This document shows positions 25,197 to 35,661 of a stretch of 64,000 bases of DNA, piece by piece. Position numbers and translations under genes: made by a program. The notes under the pieces were generated by a model. It saw only the letters and a list, made by a program, of their open reading frames with translations. It had not been told where the DNA came from and did not search any database. The stretch comes from Allomuricauda sp. NBRC 101325 (GTDB lineage Bacteria; Bacteroidota; Bacteroidia; Flavobacteriales; Flavobacteriaceae), in assembly GCF_030268205.1 (NCBI RefSeq), contig NZ_BSQF01000001.1, positions 1,222,649 to 1,286,648 of the forward strand, in the 5' to 3' direction. Each line of letters starts with the position of its first letter. Position 1 is the first letter of the stretch.

Positions 25197-27044
25197 ATGT
25201 GTGGAATAGTTGGATATATTGGTCATAGAGAAGCTTACCCCATATTGATCAAAGGGTTGCAAAGACTCGAATATCGCGGTTACGATAGTGCTGGTATAGC
25301 ATTATTTGATGGAGAAAACACTTCGCTGTCCAAAACAAAGGGAAAAGTTGAGGATTTAAAGAATAAGGCTGAATCTACCATTGCGATCAAAGGTAAATTA
25401 GGTCTTGGACATACCCGTTGGGCAACCCACGGTGTTCCAAACGATGTGAACTCACACCCACATTTCTCCAATTCTGGGGATTTGGTCATTATCCATAACG
25501 GAATTATAGAAAACTACGAAAGTATTAAACAAGCCTTGATTAAAAGGGGCTATACTTTTGAGTCCGATACAGATACCGAGGTACTTATCAATCTTATAGA
25601 AGAAGTAAAGGCGAAAGAAGGTGTAAAATTGGGTCATGCAGTACAGATTGCTTTGAACCAAGTAGTTGGAGCTTATGCCATTGCCGTTTTTGATAAAAAC
25701 AAACCCGACGAGATCGTGGTGGCCAAATTGGGAAGTCCGTTGGCTATTGGAATCGGGGAAAACGAATATTTTATTGCTTCCGATGCCACTCCATTTATAG
25801 AGTATACCAATAATGCGGTCTATCTGGAAGATGAAGAAATGGCCATTGTGCGCATTGGTAAAGAGATTAAACTTCGTAAAATAAAGGACGATGCCATAGC
25901 CTACCCGAATATCTTGGAACTTCAAATGAATTTGGAGGAAATCGAAAAGGGAGGTTACGAGCACTTTATGCTTAAGGAAATCTACGAACAGCCCAAAGCA
26001 ATTTTGGACACTTATCGTGGAAGGCTTCTTGCGGATAAAGGAATGGTAAAAATGGCGGGAATCGACCAAAATTTGGAAAAATTCCTGAACGCCAATCGAA
26101 TTATTATTGTTGCCTGTGGTACTTCATGGCATGCGGGCTTGGTTGCAGAGTATATTTTTGAAGATTTGGCTCGTATTCCTGTTGAAGTGGAATATGCTTC
26201 GGAGTTCAGATATCGTAATCCGATCATTACGGAAAACGATGTATTGATCGCGATATCCCAATCCGGGGAGACAGCCGATACCTTGGCTGCCATTAAATTG
26301 GCCAAGGAAAAAGGGGCATTTGTTTTTGGGGTTTGTAATGTGGTGGGTTCATCCATAGCTAGGGAAACACATGCCGGAGCATACACGCACGCTGGACCTG
26401 AAATTGGTGTTGCCTCAACAAAGGCATTTACCACACAGATTACGGTGTTGACCATGTTGGCCTTAAAATTGGCCCAAGAAAATGGCACGCTTTCCCAGAC
26501 TGAATACCATCAATATTTAACAGAATTGGAAGGAATTCCTGCTAAGGTTGAAAGAGCCTTGCTTTCCAATAAAGTAGTGGAAGAAATTGCAAGTATCTAT
26601 CAAGATTCCTCCAATTGCTTGTATCTAGGAAGGGGATATAATTTCCCAGTAGCCTTGGAAGGAGCCTTGAAGCTTAAGGAAATCAGTTACATTCATGCAG
26701 AAGGTTATCCAGCGGCAGAAATGAAACATGGTCCAATTGCTTTGATCGATGAACAAATGCCAGTTGTTGTAATTGCCACCAAAAAAGGGCATTACGAAAA
26801 AGTGGTGAGCAATATTCAAGAAATAAAATCCAGAAAAGGTAGGATCATTGCTGTGGTTACCGAAGGTGATCAAATGGTAAAGGAATTGGCGGATCACGTA
26901 ATCGAAGTTCCAGAAACTTCCGAAAGCCTTTCACCATTGTTAACTACCATACCATTGCAATTACTGTCATACCATATTGCAGTGATGAGGGGTTGTAATG
27001 TAGATCAACCAAGAAATTTGGCAAAATCCGTAACCGTGGAGTAA
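25197..27044 (+). CDS. glmS: Glutamine--fructose-6-phosphate aminotransferase (isomerising)
   Basis: First step of UDP-GlcNAc synthesis, supplying peptidoglycan and LPS. The 615 residues match the family. The N-terminal nucleophile is Cys2 ('MCGIVGYIGHREAYPILIKG'), followed by 'GLGHTRWATHGVPNDVNSHP' and 'NGIIENYE'. Two SIS domains follow: 'IIIVACGTSWHAGLVAEYIF', 'AISQSGETADTLAAIKLAKE', 'YLGRGYNFPVALEGALKLKE', 'HAEGYPAAEMKHGPIALID', ending in the conserved 'NLAKSVTVE'. A strong hairpin terminator follows at 27072-27105. Confidence 0.98.
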   Translation: MCGIVGYIGHREAYPILIKGLQRLEYRGYDSAGIALFDGENTSLSKTKGKVEDLKNKAESTIAIKGKLGLGHTRWATHGVPNDVNSHPHFSNSGDLVIIHNGIIENYESIKQALIKRGYTFESDTDTEVLINLIEEVKAKEGVKLGHAVQIALNQVVGAYAIAVFDKNKPDEIVVAKLGSPLAIGIGENEYFIASDATPFIEYTNNAVYLEDEEMAIVRIGKEIKLRKIKDDAIAYPNILELQMNLEEIEKGGYEHFMLKEIYEQPKAILDTYRGRLLADKGMVKMAGIDQNLEKFLNANRIIIVACGTSWHAGLVAEYIFEDLARIPVEVEYASEFRYRNPIITENDVLIAISQSGETADTLAAIKLAKEKGAFVFGVCNVVGSSIARETHAGAYTHAGPEIGVASTKAFTTQITVLTMLALKLAQENGTLSQTEYHQYLTELEGIPAKVERALLSNKVVEEIASIYQDSSNCLYLGRGYNFPVALEGALKLKEISYIHAEGYPAAEMKHGPIALIDEQMPVVVIATKKGHYEKVVSNIQEIKSRKGRIIAVVTEGDQMVKELADHVIEVPETSESLSPLLTTIPLQLLSYHIAVMRGCNVDQPRNLAKSVTVE

Positions 27045-27071
27045 AGGATTTTTATACCTATATAATATAGT

Positions 27072-27105
27072 AAAGCGCTGCATTTATGAATGTGGCGCTT
27101 TTTCT
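27072..27105 (+). terminator. Intrinsic terminator after glmS
   Basis: AAAGCGC (27072-27078) pairs with GCGCTTT (27095-27101), extended by G-T pairs and CATT/AATG around a TATG loop, then TTTTCTTTT. Located 28 bases after the glmS stop. Confidence 0.85.
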
Positions 27106-27433
27106 TTTATCAGATGTTGTTGCCAATGGAGGTATTCCAATTCAGAACATCCTTAGCAAATAAAATTGTGCACGGGATCTCATCCTAAATTTCATATGCT
27201 TCTCTATGCTGTATTTGGGCAAGAATCAATTTATTTTGATTGATTCATGGATTACAAGTGTAAATAGCGGCCATTTTTGCTAATTAACTACATTTGAGTA
27301 CATTTTTTTATTAAAAAAGTATTATGCATGCATAATTTTTTTCAATTTTATATATTTGAAATAAAAAAAAATGTATCTTCCCGACCGATACATAAAATGC
27401 ACTTGAATCTTAATTAACTCTAATCTTTAGCAA
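27106..27433. promoter_or_regulatory. AT-rich regulatory region before the 920-residue TonB receptor
   Basis: A 330-base non-coding stretch. It holds two exact -7 boxes on the plus strand, TACATTTG (27289-27296) and TATATTTG (27351-27358), and between them a perfect 16-base palindrome (27321-27336). A poly-A tract (27361-27370) follows. No frame longer than a few codons looks coding. Control of the downstream receptor gene is the natural reading; which box is used is not known. Confidence 0.5.
27321..27336. promoter_or_regulatory. Perfect 16-base palindrome, candidate operator
   Basis: ATTATGCATGCATAAT, flanked by A-tract on the left and T-tract on the right so that symmetry extends loosely further. 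It ends 14 bases before the TATATTTG box, a position suited to an activator or repressor dimer. Confidence 0.5.
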
Positions 27434-30196
27434 ATGAGAAGACTTATGTTTTTCGCCCTTTTGCTGTTTGGTTTTGCCTCTAATGCGCAGACCACAGTTC
27501 AAGGAAAAGTTGTAGACGCAAACAATGACCCTATACCGGGAGCCAACGTACTTTTGATAGGAAAAGCTGAAGGAACCACTACTGACTTTGATGGAAATTT
27601 CACATTTAATACAAATGAAAACCCTCCATTTAAATTGTTGATCTCCAGTATAGGATTTTCAGATCACACAGCGAACATAACCTCTAATAATCAGACCATC
27701 TCCGTTACTCTTTCGGAGGCCAACACCTTATTGGATGAGATTGTTATTTCGGCATCCAGAACGCCTGAACGTATTTTCGAATCTCCGGTTTCCGTGGAAC
27801 GATTCGGACTTAAAGAAATTAAAAACACCACCGCGGAATCTTTTTATGGCGGACTTCAAAACTTAAAAGGAGTCGATATCAATACGAACAGTTTAACGTT
27901 TCAATCCATTAACACTCGTGGATTTGCCACATTTGCCAACAACAGATTCTTGCAGTTGGTGGATGGAATGGACAATACTGCTCCAGGTCTAAACTTCGTG
28001 TTGGGTAACTTGGTAGGGATGTCCGAATTGGATGTGCAGAGTGTTGAGATTCTTCCAGGAGCATCATCTGCCTTGTATGGAGCTGGTGCCTTTAACGGTA
28101 TCTTGTTCATGACCAGTAAAAATCCATTCGATTTCCAGGGAATCAGTGCCTATGCAAAAGGAGGGGTAACTACTCAAGATGCAGCAGGAAGCAATTTCTA
28201 TAAGGACTTTGGAATTCGTGCAGCACATGCTTTTAGCGATAGAGTAGCTTTTAAAGCCAACCTTTCTGTATTGACAGGTGAGGATTGGCATGCCAATAGC
28301 ACTGTGGATTTGAACAATCCTGGTGCAGATCGTTCCAATCCGGCATATGATGGATTGAATGTATATGGAGATGAGGTTTCAACCGTTTTGGACTTTGATG
28401 CCGCTGCAGGATTGCCATCGGGTACGGTTGGTAGCGCGGTTATCTCGAGAACTGGATATGATGAGGTCGACTTGGCCAATTACAATGCGGAAAGTGTGAA
28501 AGCGGATTTTGCTTTGCATGTAAGACCATTTGCCAACGATTTGGAAGTTATCCTTAATAGTAGAATCGGTAGAGGCACAACGATTTATCAAGGTGCAAAC
28601 CGATATGCCGTTGCCGGATTTACCATGCAACAACACAAATTGGAAATCAAAAACGATAACTTCTTCATTAGAGGATATATTGTTTCTGAAAATTCTGGAG
28701 ATGCATACGATACCCGTTTTGCAGCAATCAATGTCAACAGAGCATGGAAATCAGATGTGCAATGGTTCACCGATTATGCCTCAACCTATATTCCAGCCTA
28801 TTTGGGGGGAATCCAACAAGGAGGATTAACTCCGGAACAAGCATCTACCGCTGCGCACGCTGCGGGTAGACAGGCTGCCGATCAAGGGCGATTGATTCCA
28901 GGAACAGCTGCTTTCCAAAGTACCTTCAATAGAGTTATCAATGACGGGAATCTTTTAACAGGTGCAAAATTTATCGATCAGACCAAATTCCGTCACGTGA
29001 ACGGAAATTACAATATCGCACATTTGATAGATAATTGGGCCGATATTCAAATTGGAGGTTCCTACAGACAATACGAATTGAATTCCAACGGAACTATCTT
29101 TACCGATACAGATGGACCAATTAAATACAACGAATATGGAGCCTATCTACAGGTGCAGAAAAAATTCTTGGACGACCGTTTGAAGTTCACAGGTTCCGCC
29201 CGTTACGATAAAAACGAATTCTTCGATGGATTTTTGTCCCCAAGGGTATCTTTCGCCTATACATTGGGTGAAGAAAGAAATCATAACCTAAGGGTCTCAG
29301 TACAACAAGGTTTTAGAAACCCAACCACACAGGATTTGTTTATTGGATTGAATGCGGGTCGAGCCATTTTGGTAGGTTCAGCCCCTGCAAACTTGGACAG
29401 GGATGTTCGAACATTCAATTTGAGTCAAAACGGTCAAACCTTAACAGGTCAATCAACTGTGGAAATTGTGGGTAGAGCTGCATATGAAAATGCATATTCC
29501 ACTACTTCCTTACAATCTGGTGGTCTTCCTGAAGCTGTGGAAACTCCATTGGTAAAACCTGAAGAAATTACCGCATTCGAAGCGGGGTATAGAGGTCAGG
29601 TTGGGAAATTCACCATCGATTTAAGTGGTTACTACAATAGCTACTCTGACTTCTTGGCCAATACTGCAGTTGCAGTTCCTTTTTATGGCCAGGCCGGAGA
29701 TATGGGATTGTCTTTGTTGGCACTTCAGAATGGGGATTACCAAATCTATCAGACATACACCAATTCCGAAGCAAACATAAACTCTTTTGGAGGTACCATT
29801 GGTGTGGATACCAAATTGGGAGGTTTTGATCTTGGCGTGAACTATACCTATGCCGAATTGGATATAGACGAAGGGAAATACCCAGATCTAAGAACCAACT
29901 TTAACACACCAAAACATAAGGTTAAAGCTTCTTTTGGAAAAGCAGACCTATTTGAAAACTTTGGTTTCAATGTGAACTACAGATGGAGCGACAGCTACTA
30001 CTGGGAAGCTTCTTTCGCGGATGGCGATATTCCAGCATATACAGTTTTGGATGCACAGATCAATTATTCCGTTCCATCCCTTAAGTCTGTGTTCAAATTG
30101 GGAGGATCTAATATTTTAGGCGATGAATATTTCACTGCAATCGGTACGGGTAATATCGGTTCCATCTACTATTTATCTTGGAGTATAAATCCTTAA
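27434..30196 (+). CDS. TonB-dependent receptor with CarboxypepD-like N-terminal domain
   Basis: A 920-residue outer membrane transporter. Signal peptide 'LMFFALLLFGFASNAQ', an N-terminal CarboxypepD_reg-like domain ('VQGKVVDANNDPIPGANVLL', 'TTTDFDGNFTF'), TonB-box region 'TLLDEIVISASRTPERIFES', plug ('LKGVDINTNSLTFQSINTRG', 'QSVEILPGASSALYGAGAFN') and a barrel ending 'GSIYYLSWSINP'. No SusD partner and no co-oriented metabolic genes; it is flanked by terminators on both sides, so it is monocistronic. Substrate cannot be told. A dedicated regulatory region with a palindrome lies upstream. Confidence 0.93.
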   Translation: MRRLMFFALLLFGFASNAQTTVQGKVVDANNDPIPGANVLLIGKAEGTTTDFDGNFTFNTNENPPFKLLISSIGFSDHTANITSNNQTISVTLSEANTLLDEIVISASRTPERIFESPVSVERFGLKEIKNTTAESFYGGLQNLKGVDINTNSLTFQSINTRGFATFANNRFLQLVDGMDNTAPGLNFVLGNLVGMSELDVQSVEILPGASSALYGAGAFNGILFMTSKNPFDFQGISAYAKGGVTTQDAAGSNFYKDFGIRAAHAFSDRVAFKANLSVLTGEDWHANSTVDLNNPGADRSNPAYDGLNVYGDEVSTVLDFDAAAGLPSGTVGSAVISRTGYDEVDLANYNAESVKADFALHVRPFANDLEVILNSRIGRGTTIYQGANRYAVAGFTMQQHKLEIKNDNFFIRGYIVSENSGDAYDTRFAAINVNRAWKSDVQWFTDYASTYIPAYLGGIQQGGLTPEQASTAAHAAGRQAADQGRLIPGTAAFQSTFNRVINDGNLLTGAKFIDQTKFRHVNGNYNIAHLIDNWADIQIGGSYRQYELNSNGTIFTDTDGPIKYNEYGAYLQVQKKFLDDRLKFTGSARYDKNEFFDGFLSPRVSFAYTLGEERNHNLRVSVQQGFRNPTTQDLFIGLNAGRAILVGSAPANLDRDVRTFNLSQNGQTLTGQSTVEIVGRAAYENAYSTTSLQSGGLPEAVETPLVKPEEITAFEAGYRGQVGKFTIDLSGYYNSYSDFLANTAVAVPFYGQAGDMGLSLLALQNGDYQIYQTYTNSEANINSFGGTIGVDTKLGGFDLGVNYTYAELDIDEGKYPDLRTNFNTPKHKVKASFGKADLFENFGFNVNYRWSDSYYWEASFADGDIPAYTVLDAQINYSVPSLKSVFKLGGSNILGDEYFTAIGTGNIGSIYYLSWSINP

Positions 30197-30217
30197 ACAA
30201 CAGTAAACAAGCTATAG

Positions 30218-30248
30218 AAAAGGCGTTGGAAATTCCAGCGCCTTTTTT
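30218..30248 (+). terminator. Intrinsic terminator after the TonB receptor
   Basis: GGCG (30222-30225) pairs with CGCC (30239-30242), continued by TGGA/TCCA (one G-T pair between), followed by TTTTTT. Located 22 bases after the stop codon. Confidence 0.8.
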
Positions 30249-30265
30249 ATTGAAAAAAAAGCTGA

Positions 30266-31867
<1,602 letters not shown>

Positions 31868-31870
31868 AAC

Positions 31871-31950
31871 AGAATTGAGATGCTAGTATTGAGTAGTTAG
31901 AAATCTCAACTACGCACATCTCACTACTCATATCTAATATCTCAATACTA
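31871..31950. repeat. Repeat-rich atpD-atpC intercistronic spacer with long imperfect hairpin
   Basis: TAGTATTGAG (31884-31893) is exactly complementary to CTCAATACTA (31941-31950), and the overlapping TGAGTAGT (31890-31897) to ACTACTCA (31923-31930). Between them GAGAT/ATCTC and TAGTT/AACTA fragments recur. The block reads as degenerate tandem GAGTA/GAGAT motifs. In the atpD-atpC mRNA it could fold as a stem between the two cistrons. Confidence 0.7.
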
Positions 31951-31956
31951 ATAAAT

Positions 31957-32235
31957 ATGTATTTAGAAATAGTATCACCCGAAGCGACTTTATTCTCAGG
32001 AGAGGTAACATCAGTTACCGTACCTGGTGTAAATGGAGAGTTTCAAATGTTGGAAAATCACGCCCCGATTGTTTCATTGCTTCAAGCTGGAAACGTTAGG
32101 GTAAAGGGAGACATCAAAATAGATGAAGCTTTTCAAAATAAATTTTCCACTGGGAAAAACGGCGAAACTGTATTGTCCATCACAAGTGGTACAATAGAGA
32201 TGAAAGACAATAAAATTATTGTCCTAGCCGATTAA
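31957..32235 (+). CDS. atpC: F-type ATP synthase subunit epsilon
   Basis: A 92-residue epsilon subunit: 'MYLEIVSPEATLFSGEVTSV', 'VPGVNGEFQMLENHAPIVSL', 'GETVLSITSGTIEMKDNKII'. Only the N-terminal beta-sandwich is present; the C-terminal two-helix inhibitory domain of E. coli-type epsilon (about 45 more residues) is missing, which is usual in this phylum. It follows atpD after a repeat spacer and ends in a strong terminator at 32259-32289. Confidence 0.96.
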   Translation: MYLEIVSPEATLFSGEVTSVTVPGVNGEFQMLENHAPIVSLLQAGNVRVKGDIKIDEAFQNKFSTGKNGETVLSITSGTIEMKDNKIIVLAD

Positions 32236-32258
32236 ATAAATTGAATTCATTCACAAAA

Positions 32259-32289
32259 AAAAGCCGCCCAATTTGAGCGGCTTTTTTTA
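32259..32289 (+). terminator. Intrinsic terminator after atpC
   Basis: AAAAGCCGC (32259-32267) pairs with GCGGCTTTT (32277-32285), 9-base loop, then more T residues. Located 24 bases after the atpC stop. Confidence 0.88.
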
Positions 32290-32302
32290 TATTAGAATTT
32301 GA

Positions 32303-32830
32303 ATGGAAAAGGAGGGAGTAATTATTTCTGAAGGAGGAAGGTCAATTTTTCAATTGGTTTTAGCTTCCTTTTTCTTCACGATGGGGATTATACTTTTACT
32401 TCTTTATTTTTTTGGAATTAACCTTTTCGATTTAGATAATAGTTATAAAAAGTGGATTGTCGGAAATTTCGAGATAGGTCTTTTTGCCATAGTACAAGGG
32501 GTTGTTTTTTCGATGGTCCGAAGTATACATTTTGATTTAAAGGCCAATAAATACAAAATTGTTTATTCAGTAGGACCAATAAGTTATGGGAAATGGAAGG
32601 AATTACCAGAAGTAAACTATGTTTCTGTTTTTAGACAGCCTAAATCAAATGGCAAATATACTTTTGACGTTAATCTTTGGTATACCAACAATAGACATTT
32701 TAATGTTTATGAGAATTATATCGTGGAACCTTCTTTTGATATGGGTTATCAAATAGCAAAATCACTTAATGTTGACCTTTTAGATGCCACTGATCCACAT
32801 AATAAAAAGTGGATAGAAATTGAATCTTAA
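32303..32830 (+). CDS. Hypothetical two-span membrane protein
   Basis: A 175-residue protein, not recognised. Two hydrophobic segments near residues 17-40 ('VLASFFFTMGIILLLLYFFG') and 52-70 ('NFEIGLFAIVQGVVFSMV') form a hairpin, followed by a soluble beta-rich domain ('KANKYKIVYSVGPISYGKWK', 'KYTFDVNLWYTNNRHFNVYE') that resembles the bacterial PH-like domain layout of small membrane proteins. The base composition is more AT-rich than its neighbours, a possible hint of separate origin. It starts 14 bases after the atpC terminator. Confidence 0.65.
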   Translation: MEKEGVIISEGGRSIFQLVLASFFFTMGIILLLLYFFGINLFDLDNSYKKWIVGNFEIGLFAIVQGVVFSMVRSIHFDLKANKYKIVYSVGPISYGKWKELPEVNYVSVFRQPKSNGKYTFDVNLWYTNNRHFNVYENYIVEPSFDMGYQIAKSLNVDLLDATDPHNKKWIEIES

Positions 32831-32834
32831 TCTG

Positions 32835-33365
32835 TTATTCGAGATAAACAAGATGCCATTCTTTTTCGCCCGACATGTAAACTTTGAGAGTGGTAAAACC
32901 AATAGCTGCATGAGCAGCCAAAGACCGCTTGTTTTTACCATCCACTTCGGTAATGATGGTATCAAATCCCTCTGGAAGTTTTTCTTTCATGGTAAGGTAC
33001 AGATTCCTGAAAACCCCTTTTCCGCGATGACTTTTTGCCACGCAGATTTGTCCCATGGCCATATAATTGGTTTTGCCTGTAATCACTTTATTGATTTCAA
33101 CGAACATAGGTTGTAGCACTTCAATAGAGAGGGCAAATTTTGGATGCATACATAGGGCATAACCCACTACTTGATTATCATCCACGGCAATAATATGACC
33201 ACATTCATCATTCATTGCCTTTAAGGTATCCATATCATGCTCTACGGTAAGAAAGCCCTCTTTTAAACTTTCTTCTGCAGAAATGTTCTTGGGTAAATTA
33301 CGCTGTTGAAGAGCCAGAATCTGTTCCAACTCCTCCAAGGTGTTCGCTTGTTTGTAGGTAATCAT
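32835..33365 (-). CDS. GNAT-family N-acetyltransferase
   Basis: A 176-residue acetyltransferase. Acetyl-CoA-binding motif A is visible: 'MGQICVAKSHRGKGVFRNLY' (Q/R-x-x-G-x-G/A type), preceded by 'AVDDNQVVGYALCMHPKFAL' and followed by 'ITEVDGKNKRSLAAHAAIGF'. Substrate unknown. Its ATG directly abuts the stop codon of the upstream M61 peptidase gene, so the two are coupled. It converges with the hypothetical membrane protein gene with a 4-base gap and no terminator. Confidence 0.9.
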   Translation of the reverse strand: MITYKQANTLEELEQILALQQRNLPKNISAEESLKEGFLTVEHDMDTLKAMNDECGHIIAVDDNQVVGYALCMHPKFALSIEVLQPMFVEINKVITGKTNYMAMGQICVAKSHRGKGVFRNLYLTMKEKLPEGFDTIITEVDGKNKRSLAAHAAIGFTTLKVYMSGEKEWHLVYLE

Positions 33366-35162
33366 TTAGTCCACTTTAAGCCAAGCTTTACGTTGTTCCA
33401 ACATCTTTTTGGATGGTTGTTGCTCTTTGTCCTCCATCAATTTAAACGCATAATCAGGACTTGGAATTAATACTAGACTTGTGGTCTTGGACTCTCCGAA
33501 CCTTGTGAACTTGACGCTCAATTCTTGACCAAGCTGGAATTTTTTCAAGTAATCTTCAAATGTTTCGCCTTCGGTCAAAGTGATATCATTAATAGAAGTG
33601 ATCACATCTCCTTGATCAAGACCAGCTATGTAAGCAGGACTTCCCATCATTGAATTGCGTACTACTTTGTAACCTTTATTATCTGGGTTAATGGACACAT
33701 ATGCACCGAAATAGGGCTCAACCTTTGGTTGTTCCAAAATAACGCCCATGGGTTCAATCAAAGTTTTATAATCCGGCATGTTGCTTTTATAAATGAAGTT
33801 TTCAAAAAAGTTGTCCCCGAATTTTTTACCTGCAAAATCATTTAGTGAGGTATGCAGGTTTTCAACGGTATATGGATTTTCAGTTTTTCCGTAGTTCTTC
33901 CAAACAAAGGTCATAAAGTCATCCAGATTGCGATTCTCTTCACGCAATGATAAATCCAGAGCAAGTCCCAATACACTTCCATAGGAATAGTAAGAAATAA
34001 ATGTATTGTCGCGATTCACAGGGTCAACCGATGTAGCGGCATCGACAAAAGGAGCTTGGTAGCTCATCTCAATCACATTGAAAAACTGTCGGGCTGGCGA
34101 GTTCCATACATAATTAAAGGTGCCTGCCAGACCTTCCACATATGCCGCCGGAGTAATCAATCCTGCCCTGCATAAAATCAAGTTAGTGTAGTAACTGGTA
34201 AATCCTTCAGCAAACCAAAGCTCCCCACTCATGTTGGCTTCTTCAAAATCGAAAGGTTCCAAGCTTTTAGGACGGATACGTTCCACATTCCAAGCATGGA
34301 AAAATTCGTGGGACACTGTTCCAATATTGCGTTCCATCCCTCCATTGGCCAAACTACGGGTGCTTGTTACAATGGTCGAATTTCGGTGTTCCATTCCATC
34401 ACCAGAAGCATTTGGAATATAACAGGCCAAGAAGGTATAGTTGCCATAATCAAAATCAGGAAGTTCGCCATACACCTCTTTTTCGGCCAACACCACTTTT
34501 TTTACCCTTTCAAAATACGCGTCAGCCTCTGCTTCAGTTCCGTTATGGTGCAAAGCCAAATTGATGGTTTTGCCATCAACATCAAAAGAGCGCAGCATAT
34601 AATTGCTGATTTCGGTTGGGCTATCCATAAAATAGTACATGTTCGGAGCGGAATACGTATTGCCAGAAACCTGTGGTAATTGTGTGGCCACTTTCCAATC
34701 CAAATCCTCGTGAAGATCAAAAGTCACTTCTATTTTTCGGTCGAACAAAGATGGAGCAAACATAAAAGTAGCTGGAATATTTAAATGGGCATGGGTTTCG
34801 TCTACTTGTGAATAGGTTCCTCCCCCTCTGTTGGCGAACAAAATATATTCAATGTGAATGGTTCCATCGTGTCCGGAAACTTGCCATTCGTATGGGTTTG
34901 GGCGTTGCACTTTTAAAACTTTTCCTTTGCTGTCCGTAGCTTTAAACCCGTACACATTTTTGGCAAATTCGTGCAGGGCATATCGCCCGGGAGAGGTTCT
35001 ACTCATTCTAAAAGTGACCATATCCGAAGTCAAATCAGGGAATGTAGCTTGGATCACCGCTTCGTGATGCACTGCATTTTCAAAGGAGATCTGATAGGTG
35101 TTCGTTTGTGCAGAAATACACAAAACGGATAACAAAAAGAATAGGGAGAACGTAAATTTCAT
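33366..35162 (-). CDS. Secreted M61-family metallopeptidase with PDZ domain
   Basis: A glycyl-aminopeptidase-type zinc peptidase of 598 residues. Signal peptide 'FSLFFLLSVLCISAQ', N-terminal beta domain ('ITFRMSRTSPGRYALHEFA' type: 'MVTFRMSRTSPGRYALHEFA'), the zinc site 'VSHEFFHAWNVERIRPKSLE' (HExxH) with the third ligand in 'GELWFAEGFTSYYTNL', and a C-terminal PDZ domain ('VVRNSMMGSPAYIAGLDQGD'). It acts in the periplasm or outside the cell on peptides. It is followed without gap by the GNAT gene. Confidence 0.95.
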   Translation of the reverse strand: MKFTFSLFFLLSVLCISAQTNTYQISFENAVHHEAVIQATFPDLTSDMVTFRMSRTSPGRYALHEFAKNVYGFKATDSKGKVLKVQRPNPYEWQVSGHDGTIHIEYILFANRGGGTYSQVDETHAHLNIPATFMFAPSLFDRKIEVTFDLHEDLDWKVATQLPQVSGNTYSAPNMYYFMDSPTEISNYMLRSFDVDGKTINLALHHNGTEAEADAYFERVKKVVLAEKEVYGELPDFDYGNYTFLACYIPNASGDGMEHRNSTIVTSTRSLANGGMERNIGTVSHEFFHAWNVERIRPKSLEPFDFEEANMSGELWFAEGFTSYYTNLILCRAGLITPAAYVEGLAGTFNYVWNSPARQFFNVIEMSYQAPFVDAATSVDPVNRDNTFISYYSYGSVLGLALDLSLREENRNLDDFMTFVWKNYGKTENPYTVENLHTSLNDFAGKKFGDNFFENFIYKSNMPDYKTLIEPMGVILEQPKVEPYFGAYVSINPDNKGYKVVRNSMMGSPAYIAGLDQGDVITSINDITLTEGETFEDYLKKFQLGQELSVKFTRFGESKTTSLVLIPSPDYAFKLMEDKEQQPSKKMLEQRKAWLKVD

Positions 35163-35211
35163 TTCAATAGGTTTATAACGCTCTAAGATAGGGCTTAAAA
35201 ACAGGAAGTGC

Positions 35212-35219
35212 TACATTTG
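35212..35219 (+). promoter_or_regulatory. -7 promoter box of the DUF2007 gene
   Basis: TACATTTG fits TAnnTTTG, 53 bases upstream of the ATG at 35273. A longer frame beginning at 35219 would start inside this box, which argues for the 35273 start. Confidence 0.5.
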
Positions 35220-35272
35220 TGTTATGGAGATATTTAAAGCGTTGTGCAAACCCTCAATTAATATTTGAAAGG

Positions 35273-35659
35273 ATGAAAACTGAATTTTACACCTTGGGAA
35301 GCTTCGAGTTTCCAGCAGATGCCGTGGTCATTAAAGGCAAATTGGAAGCGGAGGGCATCCCAGTTTTTTTAAGGGATGAAGCTACCATTAATTCAGACCC
35401 TTTGATCAGTGCAGCTTTGGGAGGAGTTAAACTTCAAGTGTACTCGAGTGACAGGGAACGCGCCAAGGAAATTTTTGATGAAGTTCGAAACTATGCAACC
35501 GATAATTTTGGCAATCCTGTTGTCTGCCCGAATTGTAAAGCGACCAAATCCGAAATTTATTACTCCAGAAACAGTGTCTTCTATAAACTGTTCCCGTTTT
35601 TTGAGCCTAGAAAGTACCAATGCAAGCAATGTAATTTTATTACCAGGCCTGCTAGTTGA
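35273..35659 (+). CDS. DUF2007 protein with C-terminal zinc-ribbon
   Basis: A 128-residue protein. The N-terminal DUF2007 domain (putative signal-transducing, ferredoxin-like) shows 'EFYTLGSFEFPADAVVIKGK', 'LEAEGIPVFLRDEATINSDP', 'ALGGVKLQVYSSDRERAKEI'. A zinc ribbon follows: Cys pair in 'VVCPNCKATKSE' and Cys pair in 'YQCKQCNFIT'. Start at ATG 35273 on the basis of the promoter box and domain boundary. It is convergent with the GT39-like gene with no spacer. Function unknown. Confidence 0.82.
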   Translation: MKTEFYTLGSFEFPADAVVIKGKLEAEGIPVFLRDEATINSDPLISAALGGVKLQVYSSDRERAKEIFDEVRNYATDNFGNPVVCPNCKATKSEIYYSRNSVFYKLFPFFEPRKYQCKQCNFITRPAS

Positions 35660-35661
35660 AG

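Noticed and set aside
25452-26069. 205-codon frame opposite glmS
   Set aside because: Shadow of a conserved enzyme; no start context or domain.
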